A stretch of 64,000 nucleotides of DNA. Origin: Piezodorus guildinii (lineage: Eukaryota > Arthropoda > Insecta > Hemiptera > Pentatomidae). This document shows positions 1 through 10,344 of this stretch, piece after piece. The notes beneath the pieces were generated by a model that saw only the letters and a program-made list of their open reading frames with translations, was not told the origin of the DNA and did no database searches. A program made the position numbers and the translations under genes. How positions within the stretch are numbered: the stretch's first letter is position 1; each line of letters begins with the position of its first letter. The stretch is from NCBI GenBank assembly GCA_023052935.1, contig CM041292.1:108927906-108991905 (forward strand), read 5' to 3'.

Positions 1-170
1 AGGTTTTTCTCCATTTTTTGGTAAACACTCTAGCAAGGCTGGATCAGCCCCGGAGGGTCCCTATACCCTGGAGTCACCTCCTCCCCCTCCCGGCTGAAAT
101 AACAGGATAAATAATATTCTCCCACAGCCAGGATTCCAGCCCAAGAATCCGAGAATAGAAGACTAGTGTA
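1..170 (-). repeat. Degraded tRNA-derived SINE copy
   Basis: Positions 108-170 resemble the tRNA-like head at 19225-19285: both share the order cacagcc, a box-B-like stretch, then gaccta/gactagtg. Here box B is damaged (ggattccagcc instead of gattcgaaccc) and the 5' end beyond 170 is lost. Positions 1-107 are GC-richer than their surroundings and would be the SINE body. The assignment rests only on similarity to the better copy within this window. Confidence 0.4.
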
Positions 171-228
171 TTTCTTGTAACATTAACAAATTATAAACGA
201 TAATTTCCTGAATAAAATATTAACATAT

Positions 229-329
229 TTATTATGATTTATAGAGAGTTGTTTTATAAAAGAAAACTAAATTTCCACATCACTTTGCCAAAAATACCAT
301 TACAAATTGTAAGGAAGCAAAAGAGAGGA
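229..329 (+). repeat. Left 101-bp direct repeat flanking RTE insertion
   Basis: This 101-bp stretch recurs at 2274-2374 with a constant offset of 2045 and one visible mismatch (gttttataaaag against gttttgtaaaag). The two copies exactly bracket the truncated RTE element, so they read as a very long target-site duplication, although a later local duplication is not excluded. Confidence 0.8.
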
Positions 330-2273
330 GAATACATATATGTAATATAGAATACAGAGGGGAAGACCGAATCCTCTGCTTACCCTCATAAATAAAGACC
401 TTAGGGCAAATATAAAAAAGGACCTTAAGAAACATAATGAAAATAAGATAACTGAAATTTTGGAAATGAACAAATCCTTTAAAAAATTAAAATTTGAACT
501 AAATGAAGGTTAACACTGGCCAGCGAGTTACAAAAACAATCTAGGAAAGGAGGTGAGCAACAGAGGCGACATGATCGACTTGGCAACAAAATACTACCAA
601 GAATTATATAATGCTGAAGAAGGAAAAGTATTTAAAAGAACCAAAAAAACAATAAGGATTGAAAATTCTGTTCCTGTAATAGTGAAATCAGAAGTGGAAA
701 GTTTAATTAAATCACTGAAGTGCTCAAAAAGCCCAGGCCAAGATGGTATTACAAATGAAATCCTGAAAGCTGGAGGAGAAGACCTAACAGCTCTATTATG
801 CATTTTTTTTCAATAAAGTTCTAGAAGAAGAAGAAATCCCAACAGACTGGAAAATATCAAAAATTGTTTTGCTTCACAAAAAAGGGGATAAAACTAAATT
901 AAATAATTTCAGACCAATATCATTGAGTGCTACTATAGGAAAAGATTTTACAAAAATTATTCAAACCAGACTTACAAAGACAATAGATGAAAATTTACCT
1001 TCGGACCAAGCAGGCTTTAGGAAGGGGATGTCTACAATAGATCATTTACACACTGTCAACCAAATCATAGAAAAAAGTAAAGAATATAATTTAAATTTAT
1101 ATCTCATATTTGTGGACTTCTCCAAAGCATTTGACAGTATATATCATAGCAGCATTATAACAGCTCTCAAGTCAATAGGTATCGAGGAAAAATATATTTC
1201 TATAATAAAGCAATTATATACTGACAATAAAGCATTTATATTTAGCGACAAAAAAGGCAAGGAGTTTCCAATCAAGAGGGGAGTCAGGCAAGGTGATGCA
1301 CTATCACCACAGCTGTTTAGTATAGTTCTGGAACTTATTCTAAAGGAGATGGAATGGCAACAATATGGGATAAATATAAATGTGTCAACAAAAAAAAATA
1401 CTTAAATATGCTGATGATGTGCTACTGATTTCCAGAAAAGAAGAAGAGATAGTGACAATGCTGCAACAACTTAGGTATAGAAGTGCACAACACGGGCTGT
1501 CATTGAACTTGGCAAAGACTAAAATAATCACCAGCTCCGGTGTTGCAAAAGTCAAAACAGATCTTCCTGAAATAGGTGTAGTAGAAGAAATCAGATATCT
1601 AGGACAAGTAATATTTTTTAAAGATAGACAGTCTATTGAGATCCAAACAAGGACAGCTATGGCTTGGCGAAAATATTGGAGTTTAAGGATGGTTATGAAG
1701 AACAATATCAGCCAGCCTTCAAAAACGTTAGCCTTCAATAGCTGTATTTTTCCTGTTCTATCTTATGGATGCCAAACATGGTCCCTCAACACGCTTCATG
1801 AGAGAAAAATTATAACATGTATAAGAGCAATGGAGAGGAGCATGTTAGGCATAAGGAAAAGCCAAAAGCTAAACAGCCAAACAATAAGAAAGGTTAGTGG
1901 TGTCACTGATGCAATAACATTTGTGAAAAAGATGAAATGGCAATGGGCTGGCCATCTAATGAGGAAAAATGATAAAAACTGGGCGAAAATACTGACTGAG
2001 TGGACCCCATTAGATGAGAAAAGGTACCGAGGTAGGCAAAGAAGAAGGTGGGTCAATGAGATCAAAAAGGAAGAAGGAGTGCTATGGTCACGAAAAGCCA
2101 AGGACAGGGAATTTTGGAAGATGAAGATGAGTGAACTCTTCAACTCAAGTACGGGTAGTTACCGTTAAAGACTTTAAACTCCTGAAAAGGAAGGTCTATG
2201 TACATATATGTATATAAATAAAGATGAAAAAAAAATGTATTACAAATATTTATATGTATATTAATGAAGACTA
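330..2273 (+). mobile_element. 5'-truncated RTE-like non-LTR retrotransposon
   Basis: The insertion lies between the 101-bp direct repeats and contains reverse transcriptase plus the C-terminal tail but no endonuclease domain, as expected for 5' truncation during target-primed reverse transcription. The 3' end is AT-rich (tatataaataaagatgaaaaaaaaa near 2210-2235). Orientation follows the RT frame. The clade call rests on the GVRQGDALSP motif and on the basic C-terminal tail with WQWAGHLMRK and RGRQRRRW, which is characteristic of RTE-type proteins. Confidence 0.75.
553..2168 (+). pseudogene. RTE-like reverse transcriptase, frameshifted
   Basis: The remnant encodes a reverse transcriptase that would have copied element RNA at the nicked target. 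Visible motifs in order: SPGQDGITNEILK (about 733-770), NNFRPISLSATIGK, SDQAGFRKGMSTIDHL, VDFSKAFDS (motif A), GVRQGDALSP (motif B) and KYADDVLL (motif C; YADD at 1407-1418). After RT come KMKWQWAGHLMRK and the basic RGRQRRRW tail, then a stop at 2168. The frame breaks twice, at a T-run near 803-812 and at an A-run near 1389-1399, so it spans three ORF pieces. The upstream endonuclease is absent. Both lesions sit in homopolymers, so assembly error could account for either. Confidence 0.8.
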
Positions 2274-2374
2274 TTATTATGATTTATAGAGAGTTGTTTT
2301 GTAAAAGAAAACTAAATTTCCACATCACTTTGCCAAAAATACCATTACAAATTGTAAGGAAGCAAAAGAGAGGA
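2274..2374 (+). repeat. Right 101-bp direct repeat flanking RTE insertion
   Basis: Second copy of the 229-329 sequence, immediately downstream of the RTE 3' end. After 2374 the sequence diverges from that following the left copy, which marks the duplication boundary. Confidence 0.8.
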
Positions 2375-2439
2375 AAAATATAATTAAAACTTTAATTCAA
2401 AAGCATAAAAATCTCTTAAAAATGTCTGATTTAACAAAA

Positions 2440-2853
2440 ATGGAAATGTGGAATTAATGTTCGAATTATATAGAAATGTTTGATGGAACCCGAACAACTC
2501 AAATCTACCTCACAACCGACCTGCCCTTTATGCATACAAAACTTATGGCTCACTACTAGACTGCTAACAATAAATTCCAGTAAATCACAATGAAAACCAT
2601 ATCGCACAGATTCAATCCAATAGAAAACTGCACCATCTGCAATAAGAAAGAAGCAAACAATATTCACCATTTCTTCACATCATGCCCAGCATACTTCTCC
2701 TACGGTTCAACCGTCATAACAGCCATAGCCCATTTCACACCTTTAAATTTAAGACTGTTTCCCAAAAATATAACCTCTAATAATACTAAAAAACTGTACT
2801 TTTACAAGAGTAAGTCTAAATTTAAGAGGTTTTGTGATAGATCACTGACTTAA
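2440..2853 (+). pseudogene. C-terminal tail of a non-LTR polyprotein
   Basis: The frame at 2590-2853 contains NCTICNKKEANNIHHFFTSC, a C-x2-C...H-x4-C zinc-knuckle-like ending of the kind that closes many non-LTR ORF2 proteins, followed by P-x-Y. The same motif class appears at about 39789-39842. The sequence upstream (2440-2590) reads like the rest of that tail but is broken by stops. No RT core is attached. The clade cannot be fixed from this piece. Confidence 0.45.
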
Positions 2854-2984
2854 AAATGTATCTTCATTTTTTGTTATTTTCATGATTTTGTTATTTTTTG
2901 AAGCCATAAGAAATGGATATCTATTTTTGCTAATTATTATAATTTATTTTGTTTTGTTTTTTATTGTGGCTAAATTTATTTATA

Positions 2985-4256
2985 TACTAAAGAACTTACC
3001 TTGGAAAGCAATTATTTTTTTAACTAATATCTACAACGCTATCTTCAGGATAACATATTACCCTGCCGTGTGGAAGTATTCTGAAGTGATATTAAAGGCA
3101 AATAAACCTTCAGACTGTCTGACTTCATATCGTTCTATAAGCCTTCTCCCTTCTTTTTCAAAATTATTTGAAAAAATTATTCTTCATCGTCTAAATTCGC
3201 TCGAAATATTTAGAGCTATTCCAAATCATCAATTCGGTTTCAGAAAACATCATTCGACCATTCAACAATGCCATCGATTAGTATACTACATTTCGAATGC
3301 TTTAGACTCTAAAAAATATTGCCCAGGTGTTTTTCTCGATCATTCGATAAGGTGTGGCATGAAGGATTGCTTTCCAAGCTCACAAATTTGCTTCCTCCGA
3401 CTTATTATTTAATATTACTCTCTTACTTGACAGACCGACACTTTACTGTAAAAGTAGGAGACGCATTTTCTGGAATAAAATAAAGAACGTGTTCAAGCAG
3501 GGGTCCCAAAAGGCAGTGTATTAGGGCCGTTACTATTTAATATCTACACGGCAGACTTACCAGAAAATGACCTTACTAGCCACTTTTGCAGACGATACAG
3601 CTCTTTTGACATTCCATCAAAACCCAATTCTTGCATCCTTCATGTTGCAAAACCACATTGATGATTTATCCAGTTGGGCTAATAGATGAAAAGTGAAAAT
3701 GAATCAATCCAAGAGTCTATTTATCGTTTTCACGCTCAATCATGGGGATTGTCCAGCAGTCTATTTCGAGGATAAACCCATTCCGACATCAGATGAAGTA
3801 CGATATTTGGGACTGTACTTAGACAAAAGACTGACATGGAGGACCCACATTAGACTTGAAAGACAACAACTGAACAGACGATTTGGACTACTATCCCTTG
3901 ACAAACGATCCAAATTATCCGTGAACACCAAACTTACTATTTACAAAGTACTGATCAAAGCATTCTGGACATACGGGATAGAGTTATGGGGATCTGCCAA
4001 ATATTCTAACATCCAAATAATTCAGACCCTTCAATCGAAAATATTGCGAAAAATCGTGGATGCACCGTTTTATGTAACCAACGAATTACTTCACAAGGAC
4101 TTGGACATACTCACAGTTTCAGACACAGCCACTGAATATTATAAAAGATTTCATGACAGACTGACTTACATGAACCCATCGGCCCAAACACTTAAATCCT
4201 ACACGAACCCATCCCAACGACTTTTGAGGCAGTGGCCTAGAGATGGCTTGCTATAA
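2985..4256 (+). pseudogene. Jockey-clade reverse transcriptase, decayed
   Basis: The first segment (2990-3410) shows KAIIFLTNIYNAIFR, SYRSISLLPSFSKLFEKIIL and NHQFGFRKHHSTIQQ, all typical of Jockey RT, and then VFLDHS where motif A (FLD-x-S-x-AFD) should be. Frames shift through about 3350-3690; remnants of SYLTDR, GVPQGSVLGP and FADDTA-like sequence are still legible. The frame at 3693-4256 carries the C-terminal part: VRYLGLYLDKRLTW, WTYGIELWGSAK and the terminal RQWPRDGLL, almost the same ending as the full Jockey copy at 42351. Endonuclease and ORF1 are missing, so the copy is 5'-truncated and inactive. Confidence 0.8.
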
Positions 4257-4545
4257 CCGACTTTCGGAAGTCATCATATTTGCTTATTGCAATTTTTTTT
4301 TTTGCAGATAGCAAAGAACATTAATGCTCAAACAAAACAAATTGTAAATAAATAAATTTTTTATTGTACTCATATATGACTATGTACATATATTTTTATT
4401 ATCATTATTTTTTTTCTTTCGTTTGTTACACCAAAAAGTAGAAAATTATTTATAAAAATATGATTTATGTACACACTCCTATTGTATGGGGACTTCTCCG
4501 ATTGCAATAAAAGTATATTTTATTCTATTCTATTGGGAAAAATGG
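4257..4545 (+). repeat. 3' UTR and tail of Jockey-type element
   Basis: The sequence downstream of the RT stop ends with tgtatgggga, a short pyrimidine/purine dyad, aataaaa and a tandem ttctattctatt tail (4525-4541). An independent copy of the same layout occurs at 25185-25228, which supports this as a genuine retroelement 3' end. Confidence 0.5.
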
Positions 4546-5482
4546 ACATTCTGTTTTCTTTAAAGGAATAATAAGGAATTTCAATAAAATTACTAGCACT
4601 AATTTAACCAGTAATTTATAATTATATAATAAGAACTATTTTACTTCTAACAAAAATCTACTGGATATATGTTTGTTGAACGCAAGTCTCCCTAGCCTCA
4701 TTTCCATTAGAAAATATAATACTCGGATTCTTTTTAAATAAAGTAATAAGTAAAAAGGATTTATTCGTCACAGCTTCTCGAGAAAAGTTAGATTGTTTCT
4801 ACAACTTTCAAAAATATGACAAAGATAGAATAATGAAACAGAAGTTAAAGAAGTAGAAAATCAATAAGACGAGCTCTACTTTTAAATTACATTTGAATTT
4901 ATAACACTAAAAAAAACTTTTCTTCGTTTGTTGAGAAAGTTATGAATGATTACTGAATCTCACTTTTGAATTATTTTTTTTATCTTTCATTTTTATTTTT
5001 AAAAAATTTGCTTTGTATGATTTTTATATTTAAGATATCATTTAATCAAACGAATAATATAATTTATCTATTACCTCATTAGCTTGTTTAAAACTGAGTT
5101 TTTTATAGCGCATTTTCCAAATGATTAGAGACTTTCTTCTCACAGAGATTCTAGTTAACATATATTACTGGTTCTAATTTGTTTTGAAAGTTTAATATTA
5201 GATGATTGCTATTCTAAAGAATTCACTACGGTAATGATACAAGTATTTGTACCATTACTTATTTTATAAGTACAATACCAGAGTACGATTATTTATCTGT
5301 CACATACTTTAAACCTTTTAAAAAGTCCAAAAAAACGTTTTTATATGATTGTAACTAAGAAGCAGTTAAGGAATTAACTGTATTTTTTACTGCTCTAACT
5401 TCAAAAAAATAATTTCTTTATTTTATTAGTTTTTATCTGAGATCCAACTAGAGATTATTAAATTCAATTCTAATAATTTCTT

Positions 5483-5486
<4 letters not shown>
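4546..5486. other. AT-rich stretch without recognised feature
   Basis: No coding frame, RNA gene or recognisable repeat end was seen; runs of A and T dominate. Confidence 0.5.

Positions 5487-5551
<65 letters not shown>
5487..5551. repeat. (TA)n microsatellite
   Basis: About 65 bp of uninterrupted TA. It abuts the left LTR of the gypsy element, and a second TA tract abuts the right LTR. The element therefore inserted inside a TA repeat and its target duplication cannot be read. Confidence 0.95.
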
Positions 5552-5553
<2 letters not shown>

Positions 5554-5554
<1 letters not shown>

Positions 5555-5730
5555 TTAAGTTATAATGTAAATTATAATTAAAAGAATTTAATTAAATTTA
5601 GGTTATATGTTATCACTCCAGCTGCACTGTTAATACTGACTTTATTTTATCATTTACATGAATGAATCGATTAAACCGATTACAATTAACTAGATTTAAC
5701 ATTATATCATGTTGGCATAGATACTTAACA
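5554..5730 (-). repeat. 3' LTR of gypsy element
   Basis: 177 bp, matching 8511-8687 along its whole length with one visible difference (attaaaccgatt here, attaaatcgatt there). Adjacent on its inner side is the polypurine tract. Confidence 0.92.
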
Positions 5731-5740
5731 TCCCCTCCTC
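5731..5740 (-). other. Polypurine tract
   Basis: On the element strand it reads GAGGAGGGGA directly before the 3' LTR, the expected primer site for plus-strand DNA synthesis. Confidence 0.8.
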
Positions 5741-5858
5741 AGTTCACAACGTGAACTCAGAGTTTAAAAAATAGAAGCTAGAAAGACGTTAAACATCACA
5801 ATATAGAGTAAGACAAAGAAAAATTAAAATAGTACTTAATACAAAAATTAACAAAACA

Positions 5859-6869
5859 TTAGGTCTTAGAACTAACGAGACAATTACATGAAAACCTTAA
5901 TCTAAAGTTATAAGTATTGTAATTGACCATTCCTAAGAAACTTTTGAGTTCTTTCAAAGCGGTTGGTGGTAACACCCGGACTATGGCTTCGACCCTAGAA
6001 GGATCTGGTTTGACCCCTTGTTCACTAATAAGATGACCCAAGAGTTTTATTTCTGGTTGACAAAAATGGGATTTCTCTTTAGAAAGTTTTAAGCCAAATT
6101 CCCTAATGCGCTCGAACACCAATCTCAGGTGAACCATATGGCGCGAGGGAGAAGGACTAAAAACGATGAGATCGTCCATATAAATTTGGCAATAATCTTC
6201 CCCTAACCCACGAAGGAACTCGTCCATTAATCGTTGGAAAGTGAGAGGCGCGTTTTTTAGACCAAACGGCATTCTAGTGAACTCTTAATGTCCCCTCCTA
6301 AAACTAAATGCCGTCTTCCCAATGTCTTCCTCGCGCATGCGCACCTGATGATACCCGAATTTAAGATCGAGTGTAGAAAATACTCGAGCACCCGCTAAGC
6401 GATCCAACATATCCTCGAGTCTAGGAAGAGGATACCGTTCTTCCACTGTGTTATCATTTAGCTTCCGGTAGTCTATTACAAGTCGAAACGATGGATCCAC
6501 TTGGTTATCCTGCTTCTTCTTTTCTACGACCCATAATGGACTACTAAACGGTGACGAACTGTGCCGAATAATGCCTTGAGATAGCAGATCTCGGATTTGT
6601 TCGTTTATAACCTTCACCATTGCTTGCGGATATCTCCGACCTTTTGTATAGGAGACTTTGTTCTCCTTTAATATTATTTCGTGTGTTGTCTTCCCAGTCG
6701 CGGGCAATGCACAACCCTCCTTGTAAAAAATATTGATGAACTCGGACAAGAGCAATTCTACCCCAGATACTTCCGTACGCACTACCTCTACTCGATGATC
6801 GCCCTCTTTGGTTTTTAATTTTCCGAGATTTCGTTCCCATGGTAATTTTCCAACTCCCGCTCCTACCAT
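5859..6869 (-). pseudogene. Ty3/gypsy reverse transcriptase, 3'-truncated
   Basis: The segment encodes the N-terminal and palm parts of a gypsy RT. Visible motifs: RRYPQAMVKVINEQI, SSPFSSPLWVVEKK, FRLVIDYRKLN, STLDLKFGYHQVRM (motif A), MPFGLKNAPLTFQRLMD (motif B), QIYMDDLIVFS (catalytic YMDD, about 6170-6188), then HFCQPEIKLLGHLIS and LKELKSFLGMVNY. An in-frame stop at about 6285, just before EFTRMPFG, splits it into two pieces in one frame. Homology ends at FLGMVNY (about 5920); connection, RNase H and integrase are absent, and the last 20 or so residues belong to no gypsy domain. The deletion therefore joins RT to the 3' region in front of the PPT. Confidence 0.88.
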
Positions 6870-7182
6870 GCATACGAAAACCCACCTTATCTAGTACATC
6901 GCACCCGATTAAAATATCATATTGATCAGTAAGTTCTTCCAACACGTGAAGTAATGCGCTAACCTTTTTGGCTGTAAAATTCTCTAGATCCCATACATAT
7001 TCCCCCAATACATTACACGGACCACTTAAAGTGATAACAGAACACTTACATACCTTGAGCTCATACTCCTTATCCAACCTTTTCAACACCCCTCTACTTA
7101 CCAAGGTACTGGTACTCCCTGTATCAATGAGCGCCCTAAAACCATCACCACGCCCCTCCACTATGGGCAACCTCTCCCACAC
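6870..7182 (-). pseudogene. Gypsy-type aspartic protease domain
   Basis: A retropepsin-like frame with FRALIDTGSTSTLVS, which contains the catalytic D-T-G triad (about 7111-7135), and a downstream DILIGCDVLDKVGF, the strand-turn usual before the flexible end of the domain. It would cleave the Gag-Pol precursor. The frame runs on to 6544 as noise, while the RT frame opens at 6869 in a different phase, so a frameshift separates protease from RT. The protease is also out of phase with the nucleocapsid zinc knuckles upstream. Confidence 0.8.
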
Positions 7183-7439
7183 TCTGCATACGCTGTTTAC
7201 TAACTCTTGCGGGTTTCCCTCGCCTCTTCAGATGGTAGATTCACTCCGCGTATTGGTTTCATTTGGTTTGTTTTTTCTGTCCATGTGTTCGCTTGATCTT
7301 CCGGCCACGTTGTTCCAACAGGACTTCTTGTCGTCTTCTTCGGATGAACTCCTGTCAGAATATTCTGACTTGACATCTGAACTTGAACTCGACACGACTC
7401 TCGAACGTCTCGTTCGGTGTGTGTTCACTTTCATTGGTT

Positions 7440-8422
7440 CTGGGGCTGGATTACGTCTTAAATCCAGTGTCAGGCCCTGGAAATGTGGCCTTTTTCTCCG
7501 CATTCAAAGCACTTAACCGAAGGACAGTTAGTGGCTATGTGCCCTGAACGGTTACATTCGTAACATCTACGGGACTCTTCTCTTTTAAGTCCCCGAGGGT
7601 GCTTTGGTGTTTCCTTGACGTCCCGAAGATTTTTTTAGGTTCAAATTTAGTGAATCTTGGTGCCTCTGACCTATATTTAAAGTTTTCCCTGTAGTTTTTC
7701 TTATTTCTATAAGGTACCTTCCTCCATGGCTGAAAATAATTTTCTTCCTCTTCTCTGGCACCTTTATCCATTATGTCCCTGACGCACTCAACAAAAGACT
7801 TATCTGTAGGTAGCTTCTCTTTCAAAGATAAATTTTTTCCTAATTGTACCTTTAGCACCTTTTCAAATATTTCCAGCTGATGGGCAGCCTCTATCTGTCC
7901 TACCGTCTCAACTAACTTCTCAGATATGGCTGTGTATTGCGTAAGCATTTTCTCTGCAAAATCATAGTCCGTTTGGCCAAATTTCCTAACTTCAGTGAAG
8001 AGTCTGTAAACGTCTTCCTCTGGTGTCCAGCGACCTCCTCCATAAGCCTTTTTTAGTCGTTTGGTAACTTCATCCCACGAAGTCATTCCGTCTGACTGAA
8101 TGTGGTTTAGAACGTTTCTTCTAACCCTACCAATTAATGATGCTCTAAGTTCAGTAGCATCCCACGGATCTACCAACCCTGCTGAAATTCTCGCTTCAAT
8201 CAGATCGTGGATCTGGTTTCCTCTTTTTAGAAAACGATTGAGGTGTCCTAACTCACCACCGAATCTCTCCAGTTCAGCGATGGAATTTTTTAGGTACGTA
8301 GCCGCCGCAGTTCTAACCCTTACCCATTCTAGTTGCACATGCTCCGAGTTTGAGTTTAGGTCGTTATTTTCTTCCATTGGTTTACCTTGAACCTCTACAG
8401 CTTGATCTTGGTTCGTAGGCAT
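7440..8422 (-). pseudogene. Gypsy Gag (capsid plus zinc-knuckle nucleocapsid)
   Basis: The frame 8422-7535 starts at ATG and encodes a 295-residue capsid-like protein with helical stretches such as RVRRNVLNHIQ and EEDVYRLFTEVRKFGQTDYDF, typical of gypsy Gag. The nucleocapsid knuckles lie in the -1 frame: [14 protein letters not shown] (CCHC, about 7525-7570), then [13 protein letters not shown] followed by TGA at the position of the last cysteine. The switch between frames falls at a run of seven A (element strand) near 7632-7638. Loss of one A, or slippage at that run, would join capsid to knuckles. A serine/acid-rich linker follows in yet another frame. As it stands the protein is broken. 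Confidence 0.8.
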
Positions 8423-8495
8423 TTCACTTTTCAGCTTACTTAAATTTAGAATAGTAACTCACGTACGAAAATGCTGACCATATACTACAGTACTA

Positions 8496-8510
8496 CGGGT
8501 TTCGGCACCA
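8496..8510 (-). other. Primer-binding site, tRNA-Phe
   Basis: On the element strand, TGGTGCCGAAACCCG directly follows the 5' LTR. It is complementary to the 3' end of animal tRNA-Phe (…GGGTTTCGGCA plus CCA), whose acceptor stem begins GCCGAAA. The primer assignment is from recalled tRNA sequence. Confidence 0.75.
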
Positions 8511-8687
8511 GTTAAGTTATAATGTAAATTATAATTAAAAGAATTTAATTAAATTTAGGTTATATGTTATCACTCCAGCTGCACTGTTAATACTGACTTT
8601 ATTTTATCATTTACATGAATGAATCGATTAAATCGATTACAATTAACTAGATTTAACATTATATCATGTTGGCATAGATACTTAACA
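8511..8687 (-). repeat. 5' LTR of gypsy element
   Basis: 177-bp partner of 5554-5730. A TA microsatellite follows immediately, mirroring the tract beside the left LTR. Confidence 0.92.
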
Positions 8688-8701
8688 TATATATATATAT
8701 A

Positions 8702-8737
<36 letters not shown>

Positions 8738-9773
8738 TAAATGTTTCATAACAATGTAGCAACTTAAATCAGTAAGTGAGAAAAAATAAATAACTTTAAA
8801 AGAACAGTCAGTCGGTACTAACTATTAAGGAATTCGATAAATTGAATAAACATTTAATAAGTTATGAAATGAGGAATAATAACTTTTAATAATAAATATT
8901 AATAAAAATTATGTAAAAAAACAACAAAGCAAATCAATAATAATGATGTAAAGAAAAAACGAATATGAATAATAATGATGAAAAGAAATAAAACATATTT
9001 TGTTTTACTTTGGCTGAATATTTTTGTGCTGAAGTCTGAAATGATTTCGTGCAGGATTAACTAAAGTTGATTGAGAACAGATTTCTGGTTGATTAAAATT
9101 GACAGTAGATGATTTTAACACGCAAACAAAATATATTCGTGATTCATCAACAATTATGAGCGCTGCCCTATAGTTCTAAATGTTTCAACAGAGATAACTA
9201 TTGAAAACGAACACATTTTTGTATTTTAGAAAATTATCAATATTTCAAATCAACAATTCTAGATAATTAATTTATACATGGTGTCTAGTCATAGAGTGGG
9301 AGCTGAAAATAGGCCTTAAGTGGAACAAAAAAGTTCATTGTCCCTAAGTTCGATTCTCAACGGATAGAGAGGAAATTAAAATTTGGAGTTTTTCTGTTAT
9401 GGATAGTTTTCATCAGAAAAGCTCAAATGTATCTACTTGATGGGCAAGCACAGAAAAATAACTAGTACCAAATGAAAGAAGAAAAACTTTTCCAGAAGGT
9501 GAAACCCTCAAAATAGAAACGTAAGTGTCGGACAACGTCACGCAGAAAATTGAATTGTAGTATTTTTAAGAATATTATGATAAAATAAAATGCTAGATAG
9601 GAAGATTAAAAAAAGATCGGCTTGCAGAACTCTGGGTTTGAGCATGCATGATGAATCCCAATGTTGTAGGCTACTAATTGTTTGAAGTTTTATCTGGTAT
9701 TTTGTGAAGTTATGTTTGATGACGTCATTAACAGTTTAAATATGTAGCTCACGGTGCAGTTGACTGTTTCTAA
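8688..9773. other. TA tract, then unassigned AT-rich DNA
   Basis: A (TA)n tract covers about 8688-8730. The rest has no frame or RNA gene I can support. Around 9290-9400 there is a slightly GC-richer patch with ttcgattctc, which recalls a box B but lacks a convincing box A. Confidence 0.4.
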
Positions 9774-9889
9774 TGAAGCTGTTTTTTAGAAAATCTTAAA
9801 CAGGTGCAAAATACATGTAAAGTGTCTCTTTCGGTTCGTCGATTTCGGTAAAAAAGTCGATTTAACATTACATGCATTTAAATTAATTA
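9774..9889 (+). repeat. Family X fragment (left flank of foldback)
   Basis: The stretch gagctgtttttt..gaaaatcttaaa..ggtgcaaaatacatgtaaagtg parallels 16318-16365 and 21510-21560 in family X copies. The matching downstream part of family X is found on the other side of the foldback (14719-14815), so the foldback appears to sit inside a family X copy. Confidence 0.5.
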
Positions 9890-9898
9890 TATATAGCA

Positions 9899-10066
9899 TT
9901 TCCAAGTCAAATTCAACCTTTTCCAAGTCAAATTCAACCTTTTCCAAGTCAAATTCAACCTTTTCCAAGTCAAATTCAACCTTTTCAAAGTCAAATTCAA
10001 CCTTTTCCAAGTCAAATTCAACCTTTTCCAAGTCAAATTCAACCTTTTCCATTTCAAATTCAACCT
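9899..10066. repeat. 21-bp minisatellite, left arm (8 units)
   Basis: Eight units of a 21-bp repeat containing ttccaagtcaaattcaac; one unit has ttcaaag and the innermost has ttccattt. Because 21 is divisible by three, several frames stay open, giving spurious KVEFDLE repeats; this is not a protein gene. Confidence 0.92.
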
Positions 10067-10344
10067 TTTTCGATTTCAATAAAATAAAAAAAATCAAATT
10101 AACATGATTTTATGTTTTTATGGTTATTTTAACTACACATTATGTTTTAACCCTTGTGGCTTGTTAAATGTTCCCAGGGGCCTTTTTACATATAATTAGT
10201 CACGATTATAATAATAAGTATAACCGATACATTAATTTTTAAACATTTTCGATACAAGGTCTGGTAGTCGGATTAGCAGGGTTTCGTTTTATTTTAGTTT
10301 TATAATCGCGGGCAAAAATGTTATCAATAGAGGTTTATTTTAAC

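Larger units (their letters stand above)
5554..8687 (-). mobile_element. Ty3/gypsy LTR retrotransposon, internally deleted
   Basis: Two 177-bp LTRs (5554-5730 and 8511-8687) enclose gag, protease and part of reverse transcriptase on the minus strand. A tRNA-Phe primer-binding site (8496-8510) and a polypurine tract (5731-5740) sit in the right places. The LTRs begin and end with TGTTAAG/CTTAACT on the element strand and differ at one visible position, so insertion is recent. The 3.1-kb length is well short of the 5-7 kb usual for the family because RNase H and integrase are missing. The coding frames carry stops and frameshifts, so movement would need proteins from another copy. No envelope-like gene is present. 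Confidence 0.9.

Noticed and set aside
6968..7516. 182-codon plus-strand frame
   Set aside because: Antisense shadow of the gypsy protease/linker region.
9290..9400. SINE head with box B-like ttcgattctc
   Set aside because: No box A at the right distance and no second copy seen in the window.
9786..10097. Frame with KVEFDLE heptads, possible coiled-coil protein
   Set aside because: A 21-bp minisatellite keeps several frames open on both strands; no conserved start or flanking coding sequence.
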